Positions 26,816-35,643 of a DNA stretch of 64,000 bases are shown here, one piece after another; position 1 is the stretch's first letter; each line of letters starts with the position of its first letter. The position numbers and the translations under genes were made by a program. The DNA lies in assembly GCF_030758455.1 (NCBI RefSeq), contig NZ_CP132353.1, forward strand, positions 868,001 to 932,000, read 5' to 3'. This stretch comes from Erwinia pyri. GTDB lineage: Bacteria; Pseudomonadota; Gammaproteobacteria; Enterobacterales; Enterobacteriaceae. A model generated the notes under the pieces. The model ran no database searches. It was not told the DNA's origin and saw only the letters and a program-made list of their open reading frames with translations.

Positions 26816-27897
26816 CGGTAAACGGCGTAGCCAGCGCCCCCGCGTTTCGCCTGACGCTGGAAGGGGCAGACATCACGCAGAAGATAGAAAAGCGGCTGAT
26901 GAGCCTGACGCTCACGGATAACCGGGGCTTTGAAGCGGATCAGCTGGATATTGAACTGGATGACGCGGACGGCCAGCTGATGCTTCCCCGCCGGGGCGTG
27001 GTGCTGACGCTGGCGCTGGGCTGGCAGGGGCAGCCCCTGATCCCGAAGGGCTCGTACACCGTGGATGAAATAGAGCATTCCGGTACGCCGGACAGGCTCA
27101 CGCTGCGCGCCCGCAGCGCTGATTTCCGCGCAACCCTCAACACCCGCCGTGAAAAGTCATGGCACAAAACGACGGTGGGAGAGATTGCGCGGGAGATTGC
27201 CGCCAGGAACAGGCTGAAGCTGGCGCTGGGTGCTGACGTGGAGAAGATGGCGATTGATCACCTGGACCAGACCAATGAATCAGACGCCAGCTTCCTGATG
27301 CGTCTGGGGCGCCAGTGTGGGGCGATTGCCTGCGTGAAGGACGGCAGCCTGCTTTTTATCCGGCAGGGGCAGGGAAAGACGGCCAGCGGAAAAGTGCTGC
27401 CGGTGATCACCCTTAAGCGGAAAGCGGGGGACAGTCACCGGTTTACTCTGGCAGACCGTGATGCCTATACGGGAGTGATTGCCAGCTGGCTCAACACGCG
27501 CGAACCGGCCAGAAAGGACACATCACACGTCAGGCGAAAACGGAAGCGAAAGGAAACGAAGAAGAAAGAGCCGGAGGCGAAACAGGGGGATTACCTGATC
27601 GGTACGGATGAAAACGTGCTGGTACTGAGCCGGACCTATGCCAACCGGGGTAATGCGGAGCGGGCCGCGAAAATGCAGTGGGAACGGCTACAGCGGGGCG
27701 TTGCAACATTCTTCGTTCAGCTGGCACGGGGACAGGCGGAGCTTTACACGGAGATGCCGGTAAAGGTCAGCGGGTTTAAACAGCAGGTTGACGCAGCGGA
27801 GTGGATTATCACCACACTGACCCACAGCCTGGGCGACAGCGGCTTTACCACCAGTCTGGAACTTGAGGTGAAAATAGACAGTCTTGAAATGGAATAA
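26812..27897 (+). CDS. D: P2 gpD-type late control / tail hub protein
   Basis: This 361-residue protein (P2 D is 387) corresponds to the baseplate hub of contractile tails. Visible blocks are RLTLEGADITQKIEKRLMSL, LALGWQGQPLIPKGSYTVDE, DQTNESDASFLMRLGRQCG and TYANRGNAERAAKMQWERLQ. A lysine-rich linker (about residues 240-255) is normal for this family. It overlaps U and is followed by ogr. Confidence 0.93.
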   Translation: MTVNGVASAPAFRLTLEGADITQKIEKRLMSLTLTDNRGFEADQLDIELDDADGQLMLPRRGVVLTLALGWQGQPLIPKGSYTVDEIEHSGTPDRLTLRARSADFRATLNTRREKSWHKTTVGEIAREIAARNRLKLALGADVEKMAIDHLDQTNESDASFLMRLGRQCGAIACVKDGSLLFIRQGQGKTASGKVLPVITLKRKAGDSHRFTLADRDAYTGVIASWLNTREPARKDTSHVRRKRKRKETKKKEPEAKQGDYLIGTDENVLVLSRTYANRGNAERAAKMQWERLQRGVATFFVQLARGQAELYTEMPVKVSGFKQQVDAAEWIITTLTHSLGDSGFTTSLELEVKIDSLEME

Positions 27898-27909
27898 AGC
27901 TTTATCATT

Positions 27910-27929
27910 TTGTACTCATTTGAGTACAA
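27910..27929. promoter_or_regulatory. Ogr-site-like dyad upstream of ogr
   Basis: TTGTACTCATTTGAGTACAA contains TGT-N12-ACA, the dyad recognised by Ogr/Delta activators at P2 late promoters, within an inverted repeat of 9-bp arms. It lies 47 bp before ogr, just after D. No T-tract follows, so it is not a standard terminator. Confidence 0.4.
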
Positions 27930-27975
27930 TAAGAAAAATCTGTTTGAATATGAGTTTTTACTGTGAGGCTTTAAC

Positions 27976-28194
27976 ATGATGAATTGTCCGCTGTGCGGTA
28001 ACGCTGCGCATACTCGCAGTAGCAATCAAATTTCAACGGAAACTAAGGAGCGATATAACCAATGTCAGAACATAAACTGTGGGTGCACCTTCAAATCTCT
28101 TGAGACAATTTCAGCCATTATAATGCGACCGGGCGAGGTGAAGTCTGTGCCACCTCATCCTGGAAGAAATCAGCAGCAGATGCTTTGGCTGTAA
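27976..28194 (+). CDS. ogr: Ogr/Delta-type late transcription activator
   Basis: This 72-residue zinc-finger activator is identical in length to P2 Ogr. The metal-binding set is CPLCGNAAHTR then CQNINCGCTF (CxxC-x22-CxxxxC type). The conserved TKERYNQCQNINC and PGEVKSVPPHP blocks are present. It switches on late promoters through the RNA polymerase alpha subunit. It lies at the attR end as in P2. Most of its targets have been deleted. Confidence 0.93.
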   Translation: MMNCPLCGNAAHTRSSNQISTETKERYNQCQNINCGCTFKSLETISAIIMRPGEVKSVPPHPGRNQQQMLWL

Positions 28195-28206
28195 AATTTG
28201 ATTAAA

Positions 28207-28227
28207 CTCGCTCCGGCGGGTTTTTTT
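28207..28227 (+). terminator. Terminator after ogr
   Basis: CTCGC-TCCG-GCGGG (one G-T pair) is followed by seven T. It is 13 bp after the ogr stop. Confidence 0.7.
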
Positions 28228-28242
28228 ATGCCTGCAATTATG

Positions 28243-28261
28243 TGCCGCCGATCTGTCGCCA
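28243..28261 (+). repeat. Putative integrase arm-type sites near attR
   Basis: TGTCGCCA (28254-28261) repeats the octamer found near attL, and TGCCGCCG starts 11 bp before it (28243). The pair sits about 65-80 bp inside attR. Confidence 0.35.
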
Positions 28262-28324
28262 CTGATAGAATTAATGTTGTATATACTATTGATTTATAAG
28301 TATTTATTTTTATGCATATAAATC

Positions 28325-28339
28325 AGCCCGATATTCATA
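28325..28339. repeat. attR: 15-bp core AGCCCGATATTCATA
   Basis: This is an exact copy of attL. Read on the minus strand it contains a displaced fldB start (ATGAATATCGGGCT) that runs into phage DNA and stops after 14 codons. The sequence between it and xerD (28340-28437) should be the original fldB upstream region. Confidence 0.85.
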
Positions 28340-28437
28340 TCCGATAACTCAATTTACTTGGTGCAATGGCGCGGATTATATCAGAATTGAGCCTCTGCGG
28401 CGTAATGCGGCGGCCGCAGCCAGCAAAAGGGGATGAC

Positions 28438-29331
28438 GTGCAGGACAGCGATCTGATTGAGCAATTTCTTGATGCCATGTGGATAGAGCGTAATCTGGCC
28501 GAAAATACCGTGGCTTCTTATCGCCTGGATTTGATGTCACTGGCGGGCTGGTTAGAGCACAATGCGACAAATTTGTTGCGCGCGGATGCCGTGGATCTGC
28601 AGGGTTTTCTGGCAGAAAGGATTGAGGGCGGTTATAAGGCCACCAGCTCTGCCCGGCTGCTGAGCGCCATGCGCCGGCTGTTTCAGTACCTCTACCGTGA
28701 AAAGCTTCGCGATGACGATCCCAGCGCGCTGCTGGCTTCGCCAAAGCTGCCCCAGCGTCTGCCGAAAGATCTCAGTGAAGCGCAGATCGACCGCCTGCTG
28801 CAGGCGCCCAGCATTGAAGAACCCCTTGAGCTGCGTGACAAGGCGATGCTGGAGCTGCTTTATGCCACCGGACTGCGCGTTACCGAACTGGTCAGCCTGA
28901 CGTTAAACAATGTCAGCCTGCGCCAGGGCGTGGTGCGGGTGATTGGTAAAGGGGATAAAGAGCGCCTGGTGCCGCTGGGAGAAGAAGCGGTACACTGGCT
29001 GGAGCACTATCTGGAATATGGGCGCCCCTGGCTGCTGAACGGCCAGACGCTGGATGTCCTGTTTCCCAGCAGCCGTGCCCGACAGATGACCAGGCAAACT
29101 TTCTGGCATCGCATCAAACATTACGCCACACTGGCAGGGATCGACAGTGAGAAGCTTTCGCCGCACGTGTTGCGCCACGCTTTTGCCACCCATTTACTCA
29201 ATCATGGGGCTGATTTGCGTGTTGTACAGATGCTCTTAGGGCACAGCGATCTCTCCACCACCCAGATTTATACGCATGTCGCCACCGAGCGGCTGCGTCA
29301 GTTACATCAACAGCATCATCCTCGCGCCTGA
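28438..29331 (+). CDS. xerD: Tyrosine recombinase XerD
   Basis: This chromosome-dimer resolvase acts with XerC at dif. GTG 28438 is chosen: it follows AAGGGGA and gives 297 residues, close to the E. coli 298; the frame is open upstream to 28366 without a better site. Catalytic set: R in ATGLRVTELV, K in IGKGDKERLV, HxxR in SPHVLRHAFATHLL, H in LGHSDLSTTQ, and Tyr in IYTHVATERL. It is first in the xerD-dsbC-recJ operon. Confidence 0.95.
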   Translation: MQDSDLIEQFLDAMWIERNLAENTVASYRLDLMSLAGWLEHNATNLLRADAVDLQGFLAERIEGGYKATSSARLLSAMRRLFQYLYREKLRDDDPSALLASPKLPQRLPKDLSEAQIDRLLQAPSIEEPLELRDKAMLELLYATGLRVTELVSLTLNNVSLRQGVVRVIGKGDKERLVPLGEEAVHWLEHYLEYGRPWLLNGQTLDVLFPSSRARQMTRQTFWHRIKHYATLAGIDSEKLSPHVLRHAFATHLLNHGADLRVVQMLLGHSDLSTTQIYTHVATERLRQLHQQHHPRA

Positions 29332-29364
29332 GGCGGGGATTGAGAAAAGGCTAAGGATAACCCG

Positions 29365-30075
29365 ATGAAAAAGCATTACCTGTTACTCACTTTGCTGATG
29401 ACCGCCGTCAGCGGCCTTGCGCATGCGGATGACGCGGCGATCCAGCAGTCGCTGAAAAAATTGGGTTTACAGCAGACTGAGATCCAACCTTCGCCTCTGC
29501 CCGGGATGAAAACCGTGCTGACAGAGAGCGGCGTGCTCTACGTCACTGAAGATGGCAAACAGTTTATCCAGGGACCGCTGTACGATGTCAGCGGTGGCCA
29601 GCCGGTCAACGTCACCAACAAACTGCTTGAGAAGAAAGTGGAAGCGCTGAGCAGCGAGATGATCGTCTACAAAGCGCCGAAAGAACAACATGTGATCACC
29701 GTGTTCACCGACATCACCTGTGGCTACTGCCGCAAGCTGCACTCGCAAATGGCTGACTACAACGCGTTGGGTATTACCGTGCGTTACCTCGCTTTCCCGC
29801 GTGAAGGCATGAATGGCCAGGTTGCAAAAAATATGGAATCCGTCTGGTGCGCCGCAGATCGTAAAAAAGCGTTCAGCACCGCGATGAACGGCGGGGAAGT
29901 GTCGCCCATCGACTGCAAAATCGACCTTTCCCAACAGTACAAGCTGGGCATCCTCTACGGCATTCAGGGTACGCCAGCCATTCTGCTGCAAAACGGCATG
30001 ATGATCCCAGGCTACCAGGGGCCGCAGGAGATGAAACAGCTGCTGGATAGCCAGAAAGCGGGCGGCCAGGGCTAG
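29365..30075 (+). CDS. dsbC: Thiol:disulfide interchange protein DsbC
   Basis: This 236-residue periplasmic disulfide isomerase has a cleavable signal (MKKHYLLLTLLMTAVSGLAHA), an N-terminal dimerisation domain, and a thioredoxin-fold active site TCGYCRKLH near residue 120. The cis-proline loop is GTPAILLQNG. It refolds proteins with wrong disulfides, kept reduced by DsbD. Its stop overlaps the recJ start. Confidence 0.96.
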   Translation: MKKHYLLLTLLMTAVSGLAHADDAAIQQSLKKLGLQQTEIQPSPLPGMKTVLTESGVLYVTEDGKQFIQGPLYDVSGGQPVNVTNKLLEKKVEALSSEMIVYKAPKEQHVITVFTDITCGYCRKLHSQMADYNALGITVRYLAFPREGMNGQVAKNMESVWCAADRKKAFSTAMNGGEVSPIDCKIDLSQQYKLGILYGIQGTPAILLQNGMMIPGYQGPQEMKQLLDSQKAGGQG

Positions 30076-31793
30076 TGAAGAGTCAAACTGAACTCCGCCG
30101 TCGTGTGGCGGTGGAAGGGGCCGAGCTCCCCGACGAACTCCATCCGCTGCTGCGTCGTCTTTATCAGCATCGTGGGGTTCTGCAAGCCAGCGAGCTGGAG
30201 CGCGGGGCGAAAAACCTGCATCCTTTTCACTCGCTGTCGGGCATTGAGTTAGCGGCTGAGATCCTGCAAAAAGCGATTGCGGATAACCTCTGCATCATGA
30301 TCGTGGGGGACTTTGACGCCGACGGCGCTACCAGCACCGCGCTGGCCGTGCTTGCGCTGCGCAGCATGGGCGGACGCAACGTCAAATATCTGGTGCCTAA
30401 CCGCTTTGATGATGGCTATGGCCTGAGTCCTGAAGTGGTTGAGCAGGCTGCCGCCCGAGGCGCGCAGCTGATTGTGACCGTGGATAACGGCATCTCCTCT
30501 CATGCTGGCGTGGCGCTGGCGCACGAGAAGGGCATTGCCGTGGTGGTCACCGATCACCACCTTCCCGGCGAAACGCTGCCGGATGCGGAAGCGATCGTAA
30601 ACCCCAATCTGGAAGAGTCCGCCTTCCCGTCACGCTCGCTGGCGGGCGTGGGCGTGGCATTCTATCTGATGCTGGCGCTGCGTGCGCGGCTGCGTGACAG
30701 CGGGGCAGAAGTGTTGCCTAACCTGGCGGAACTGCTGGATCTGGTGGCGCTGGGCACGGTGGCGGACGTGGTGCCGCTGGATGCCAATAACCGCATTCTG
30801 GTCTGGCAGGGGCTGAGCCGCATTCGTGCCGGAAAATGCCGGGCTGGCATTAAAGCGCTGCTGGAAATCGCTAACCGCGATCCCCGTCAGCTGGCCGCCA
30901 GTGATTTAGGCTTTGCGATTGGCCCACGGCTGAATGCAGCGGGCAGGCTGGACGATATGTCTGTTGGCGTGGCGCTGCTGCTGAGCGAAGATATTGCTCA
31001 GGCCCGCATGCTGGCGAGTGAACTGGATGCGCTGAACCAGACCCGTAAAGAGATTGAGCAGGGCATGCAGCGGGAAGCGCTGGCGCTGTGTGACGCGCTG
31101 GAGCGCAGCAGCGAAGCGTTGCCGCTGGGGATTGCGATGTACCATCCCGAGTGGCATCAGGGCGTGGTCGGTATCCTTGCTTCCCGCCTGAAAGAGCGTT
31201 TTCACCGGCCGGTTATCGCCTTCGCACCGGCGGGCGACGGCACGCTGAAAGGCTCCGGGCGCTCTGTCTCCGGGCTGCATATGCGTGATGCGCTGGAGCG
31301 GCTGGATACGCTCCATCCCGGCCTGATTATTAAATTTGGCGGTCACGCCATGGCCGCTGGCCTGTCGCTTGAAGAGGCGAAATTTGCCGAGTTCCGCCAG
31401 CACTTCGGCGATCTGGTCGGTGAATGGCTGGACAAAGAAGCGCTGCAGGGCGTGGTTTGGTCAGACGGCGAGCTGATGGCTCAGGAGCTGACCTTGCCAA
31501 CGGCGGAACTGCTGCGCGAGGCGGGACCGTGGGGCCAGGCTTTCCCGGAACCGCAGTTTGACGGCAAATTTAAGCTTATCCAGCAGCGGCTGGTAGGCGA
31601 GCGCCATCTGAAAGTGATGATCGAACCGCTGGGCGGCGGCCCGCTGCTGGATGGCATCGCCTTTAACGTGGATACTGCGCTGTGGCCAGACCCCAGCGTG
31701 AAGCAGGTTGAGCTGGCCTATAAGCTCGACATCAATGAGTTTCGCGGCAACCGCAGCGTCCAGCTGATTATTGAAAAGCTCTGGCCACTGTAG
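30075..31793 (+). CDS. recJ: Single-stranded-DNA exonuclease RecJ
   Basis: This 572-residue 5'-3' ssDNA exonuclease of the DHH family works in recombination and mismatch repair. Metal motifs are VGDFDADGATST near residue 78, VTVDNGISS near 135, and VVTDHHLPG near residue 158 (DHH). The C-terminal DHHA1 part has SGRSVSGLHMRDAL and KFGGHAMAAGLSL. It starts with GTG overlapping the dsbC stop by one base, and GTG starts with poor ribosome sites are typical for recJ. Confidence 0.95.
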   Translation: MKSQTELRRRVAVEGAELPDELHPLLRRLYQHRGVLQASELERGAKNLHPFHSLSGIELAAEILQKAIADNLCIMIVGDFDADGATSTALAVLALRSMGGRNVKYLVPNRFDDGYGLSPEVVEQAAARGAQLIVTVDNGISSHAGVALAHEKGIAVVVTDHHLPGETLPDAEAIVNPNLEESAFPSRSLAGVGVAFYLMLALRARLRDSGAEVLPNLAELLDLVALGTVADVVPLDANNRILVWQGLSRIRAGKCRAGIKALLEIANRDPRQLAASDLGFAIGPRLNAAGRLDDMSVGVALLLSEDIAQARMLASELDALNQTRKEIEQGMQREALALCDALERSSEALPLGIAMYHPEWHQGVVGILASRLKERFHRPVIAFAPAGDGTLKGSGRSVSGLHMRDALERLDTLHPGLIIKFGGHAMAAGLSLEEAKFAEFRQHFGDLVGEWLDKEALQGVVWSDGELMAQELTLPTAELLREAGPWGQAFPEPQFDGKFKLIQQRLVGERHLKVMIEPLGGGPLLDGIAFNVDTALWPDPSVKQVELAYKLDINEFRGNRSVQLIIEKLWPL

Positions 31794-31973
31794 GCCTGCT
31801 TTATCCCTTCTTGTTGAATGAAATCCGCCTTTGCGCCGCCCGCTTCAGCTCAGCGGCCTGCTGAGGCGGATCCTCCCCCCTGAGACGCAAATTGCTCCCT
31901 TTTCAGCGCTACAATCCGTCGGCAAATTCGGTTAAACTGCTCAGTTACATTCATGTCCTAAAAGATTCTCATC

Positions 31974-33072
31974 ATGTTTGAAATTAATCCGGTAAAGAAC
32001 CGAATTCAGGATCTCTCTGAGCGCAGTGGCGTTCTCAGGGGGTATCTTTGACTACGATGCCAAGAAAGAACGTTTAGAAGAAGTTAACGCCGAGCTGGAA
32101 CAGCCGGACGTCTGGAACGAGCCTGAGCGCGCCCAGGCGCTGGGCAAAGAGCGCTCCTCGCTGGAAGCGATCGTCGAAACGCTGGATCAGATGGAGCAGG
32201 GGCTGGAAGATGTCTCTGGCCTGCTTGAGCTGGCCGTTGAAGCTGACGATGAAGAGACCTTCAACGAAGCGGTCGCTGAACTCGACCTGCTGGACAAAAA
32301 GCTGGGTGAGCTGGAGTTCCGCCGCATGTTCTCCGGCGAGTATGACAGCGCCGACTGCTATATCGACATTCAGGCCGGTTCCGGCGGCACCGAAGCCCAG
32401 GACTGGGCGGGCATGCTGGTACGTATGTACCTGCGCTGGGCAGAAGCGAAAGGCTTTAAAACGGAAGTGATTGAAGAGTCCGAAGGCGAAGTGGCCGGCA
32501 CCAAATCCGCCACGCTGCGCATTATGGGCGATTATGCGTTTGGCTGGCTGCGCACCGAAACCGGCGTTCACCGGCTGGTACGTAAAAGTCCGTTTGACTC
32601 CGGCGGCCGCCGTCATACCTCCTTCAGCTCCGCGTTTGTTTACCCGGAAGTGGATGACGATATTGATATCGAAATCAACCCGGCGGATCTGCGTATTGAC
32701 GTTTACCGTGCTTCGGGCGCGGGTGGTCAGCACGTTAACCGGACCGAGTCGGCGGTGCGTATTACCCACATTCCGACCAATACCGTGACGCAGTGCCAGA
32801 ACGACCGCTCTCAGCATAAAAACAAAGACCAGGCGATGAAGCAGATGAAGGCGAAGCTGTATGAGCTGGAAATGCAGAAGAAAAATGCTGAGAAACAGTC
32901 GCTGGAAGATAACAAATCTGATATCGGCTGGGGAAGCCAGATCCGCTCCTACGTGCTGGATGACTCCCGTATCAAAGATTTGCGTACCGGTGTAGAGACC
33001 CGCAACACCCAGGCGGTGCTGGATGGCGATCTGGACCGTTTTATTGAAGCCAGCTTGAAAGCCGGTCTATAA
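31974..33072 (+). CDS. prfB: Peptide chain release factor 2, with programmed +1 frameshift
   Basis: RF2 terminates translation at UGA and UAA. Translation starts at ATG 31974 ([20 protein letters not shown]), meets an in-frame TGA at 32049 after 25 codons, and continues in the +1 frame from 32050 (DYDAKKERL) to 33072, for about 365 residues. The GGQ motif is [17 protein letters not shown], and the stop-recognition tripeptide region [13 protein letters not shown] is present. The two frames together are the normal autoregulated gene, not a mutation. It is followed 9 bp later by lysS, the E. coli prfB-lysS operon. Confidence 0.97.
32037..32052 (+). promoter_or_regulatory. prfB +1 recoding site
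   Basis: AGGGGG (internal Shine-Dalgarno, 32037-32042), three bases, then CTTTGAC with slippery CTT and stop TGA. This equals the E. coli RF2 site, where low RF2 favours the shift. Confidence 0.95.
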
Positions 33073-33081
33073 GGAACTGAC

Positions 33082-34602
33082 ATGTCTGAACAACAACCGC
33101 AGAGCGCTGATGTCGCACTTGAGCTGAACAATGAACTGAAAGCGCGTCGCGAGAAGCTCAGCGCGCTGCGTGAAAATGGCGTGGCGTTCCCTAACGATTT
33201 CCGTCGTGACAGCATTTCAGAGCAGCTGCACGCTGAGTTTGATGCCAAAGAGAACGAAGAGCTTGAAGCGCTTGGCGTGGAAGTGAGCGTAGCCGGTCGT
33301 ATGATGACCCGCCGCATTATGGGTAAAGCCTCATTTGTGACCCTGCAGGACGTTGGTGGCCGCATCCAGCTCTACGTTTCCCGCGACGATCTGGCGGAAG
33401 GGATCTACAACGAACAGTTCAAAAAGTGGGACCTTGGCGATATCGTCGGTGCCCGCGGCAAACTGTTCAAAACCAAAACCGGCGAGCTCTCTATCCACTG
33501 TAACGAGCTGCGCCTGCTGACTAAAGCCCTGCGCCCGCTGCCGGACAAGTTCCACGGTCTGGCGGATCAGGAGACGCGTTACCGTCAGCGTTATCTGGAC
33601 CTGATCGCTAACGAAGAGTCGCGTAAAACTTTCAAAATCCGCTCACAAATCATGGCGGGTATCCGCAGCTTTATGGTGGGTCGCGAGTTTATGGAAGTGG
33701 AAACGCCGATGATGCAGGTGATCCCTGGCGGCGCCTCCGCACGTCCGTTTATCACCCACCATAATGCGCTGGATATCGATATGTACCTGCGCATTGCGCC
33801 GGAACTCTATCTGAAGCGTCTGGTGGTGGGCGGTTTCGATCGCGTCTTCGAAATCAACCGTAACTTCCGTAACGAAGGTATTTCGCCGCGTCATAACCCA
33901 GAGTTCACCATGATGGAACTCTATATGGCCTATGCGGACTATCGCGATCTGATCGAACTCACCGAAAGCCTGTTCCGTACCCTGGCGCAGGATGTGCTGG
34001 GCACCACCGTAGTCCCTTACGGTGAGCAGGAGTTTGATTTCGGCAAGCCGTTTGAAAAGCTGACGATGACCGAGGCAATTCTGAAATACCGCCCGGAAAC
34101 CAACCTTGCCGATCTCAAAGATTTTGACAAAGCAGCCGCCATTGCGCAGTCGCTGGGTATCAAAGTTGAGAAGAGCTGGGGCCTGGGCCGCATCGTGACG
34201 GAAATCTTCGAAGAGACCGCTGAAAGCCATCTGATCCAGCCGACCTTTATCACCGAATACCCGGCTGAAGTCTCTCCGCTGGCGCGTCGTAACGACGAAA
34301 ATCCGGAAATCACCGACCGCTTCGAATTCTTTATCGGCGGCCGTGAAATCGGTAACGGCTTCTCCGAGCTGAACGATGCGCAGGATCAGGCTGAGCGTTT
34401 CCTGCAGCAGGTGAATGCGAAAGATGCCGGGGATGACGAAGCGATGTTCTACGATGAAGACTACGTGACCGCGCTGGAACATGGCCTGCCGCCAACGGCG
34501 GGCCTGGGTATCGGGATTGACCGTATGGTGATGCTGTTCACTAACAGCCACACCATCCGTGATGTGATCCTCTTCCCGGCACTGCGTCCGACCGGCAAGT
34601 AA
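33082..34602 (+). CDS. lysS: Lysyl-tRNA synthetase LysS
   Basis: This 506-residue class II synthetase has an N-terminal OB-fold anticodon domain ([20 protein letters not shown]) and class II motifs: motif 1 around [21 protein letters not shown], motif 2 [20 protein letters not shown], and motif 3 [16 protein letters not shown]. (Motifs shown are each 20 residues or fewer except motif 1, which lies at about residues 198-218.) It charges tRNA-Lys. It follows prfB and ends at a strong terminator. Confidence 0.97.
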   Translation: MSEQQPQSADVALELNNELKARREKLSALRENGVAFPNDFRRDSISEQLHAEFDAKENEELEALGVEVSVAGRMMTRRIMGKASFVTLQDVGGRIQLYVSRDDLAEGIYNEQFKKWDLGDIVGARGKLFKTKTGELSIHCNELRLLTKALRPLPDKFHGLADQETRYRQRYLDLIANEESRKTFKIRSQIMAGIRSFMVGREFMEVETPMMQVIPGGASARPFITHHNALDIDMYLRIAPELYLKRLVVGGFDRVFEINRNFRNEGISPRHNPEFTMMELYMAYADYRDLIELTESLFRTLAQDVLGTTVVPYGEQEFDFGKPFEKLTMTEAILKYRPETNLADLKDFDKAAAIAQSLGIKVEKSWGLGRIVTEIFEETAESHLIQPTFITEYPAEVSPLARRNDENPEITDRFEFFIGGREIGNGFSELNDAQDQAERFLQQVNAKDAGDDEAMFYDEDYVTALEHGLPPTAGLGIGIDRMVMLFTNSHTIRDVILFPALRPTGK

Positions 34603-34622
34603 GTTTTTTGCCGTAAGCGTTG

Positions 34623-34650
34623 AAAAGGGGCGAAGCAATTCGCCCCTTTT
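34623..34650 (+). terminator. Terminator after lysS
   Basis: AAAAGGGGCGAA/TTCGCCCCTTTT with a short loop ends in a T-run. The remaining part of the 34603-34998 gap is AT-rich and holds the luxI upstream region; no other gene is seen. Confidence 0.9.
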
Positions 34651-34691
34651 ATACAACAGCCCCGACACAAAAAGCATCCATAAGAATACTC

Positions 34692-34705
34692 ACTCAAATT
34701 TGAGT
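34692..34705. promoter_or_regulatory. Perfect 14-bp palindrome ACTCAAATTTGAGT
   Basis: It is its own reverse complement, about 290 bp upstream of luxI and just beyond the lysS terminator. It does not resemble a lux box (CTG-N10-CAG). It could be an operator for an unidentified regulator; function unknown. Confidence 0.35.
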
Positions 34706-34998
34706 AAATTCTCTCAGATGATGCCGCTCCTTTAAGACCAAACCGCTTTTCATGCACTTATTTAGATAGCATGATTTTTTCAGGCTGATAAAATTATTTT
34801 CAATGCTTTATTTTTATTTGATAATATAGAAACCATCCATTTTATTTCGGTATTATCCTCAATAAGTTTTTTGATATTACTCCCTGAATGCTACCGCTCA
34901 GGAGGAAAAAATAATATCATTCTTCAGTCTCGGCATAATGCGTTAAAGCTCACTCCTGTGTTATTTGGCTCTGTCTGAATTCATATACAGGTAACATT

Positions 34999-35637
34999 AT
35001 GCTTAAAATTTATTGTACTGATTATGCCACCTTAGATCGTAAGAAATCAGAAGAACTTTTCATGTTAAGAAAACAGGTTTTTAAAGACAGACTGCAGTGG
35101 GCTGTCAACTCTACAGATGGAAAGGAAAATGATGAGTTTGATAATGAAAACGCTAAATATATTTATGGCGTAAAAGATGAAAAGATAATTTGTGGGAGTC
35201 GAATCATTGAAATGAGAAATGAAAATATGCTGGTTAAAACCTTCTCCTCTTTTTTTGATAAAGTTGAGATACCCGAAGGGAACTATATTGAATCAACCCG
35301 CTTTTTCGTTGATAAACAGAGGGCTAAAGTTTTAGCCGGTCACCGTCTTCCTGTAACCAGGATATTATTTATGGCACTGATAAACTATGCCCGGCAGCAT
35401 CATTACGATGGTGTTATTGCCGTGGCCAGTCATCCTATGATGCAAATTATAAAGAATTCTGGCTGGAAAATTACCCTACTGGAAACGGGACAATCTGAAA
35501 AGGATGAGCCGGTGTATCTGGTGCTGGGGCATGTTGATGAAGGCAGTCAGCAGGCAATGAAGGCTGCGATCATTAAAGCAAGCAGCCTGGATGAAGAGGT
35601 CTTAAATAGCTGGCCATTGTCTGGTTCAGATTTTTAA
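34999..35637 (+). CDS. Acyl-homoserine-lactone synthase (LuxI family, EsaI-like)
   Basis: This 212-residue LuxI-type enzyme makes AHL from acyl-ACP and S-adenosylmethionine. The invariant residues are visible: R24 and F28 (MLRKQVFKDR), W34 (LQWAV), D46 and D48 (NDEFDNENAKY), then R70 in CGSRIIE, E101 and R104 (YIESTRFFVD). A C-terminal acyl-chain domain follows. It is convergent with a luxR gene with a 6-bp gap, as in esaI/esaR of Pantoea stewartii. Base composition is more AT-rich than the neighbours. No lux box was found upstream. Confidence 0.92.
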   Translation: MLKIYCTDYATLDRKKSEELFMLRKQVFKDRLQWAVNSTDGKENDEFDNENAKYIYGVKDEKIICGSRIIEMRNENMLVKTFSSFFDKVEIPEGNYIESTRFFVDKQRAKVLAGHRLPVTRILFMALINYARQHHYDGVIAVASHPMMQIIKNSGWKITLLETGQSEKDEPVYLVLGHVDEGSQQAMKAAIIKASSLDEEVLNSWPLSGSDF

Positions 35638-35643
35638 AATTAA

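Noticed and set aside
32026..32052. Apparent frameshift mutation at the start of prfB
   Set aside because: AGGGGG-TAT-CTTTGAC is the conserved programmed +1 site of release factor 2.
34970..34992. Possible lux box CTGT...ACAG just before luxI
   Set aside because: The spacing between half-sites is 12 bases rather than the usual 8, and it overlaps the ribosome-binding region, so it does not fit LuxR-type boxes.
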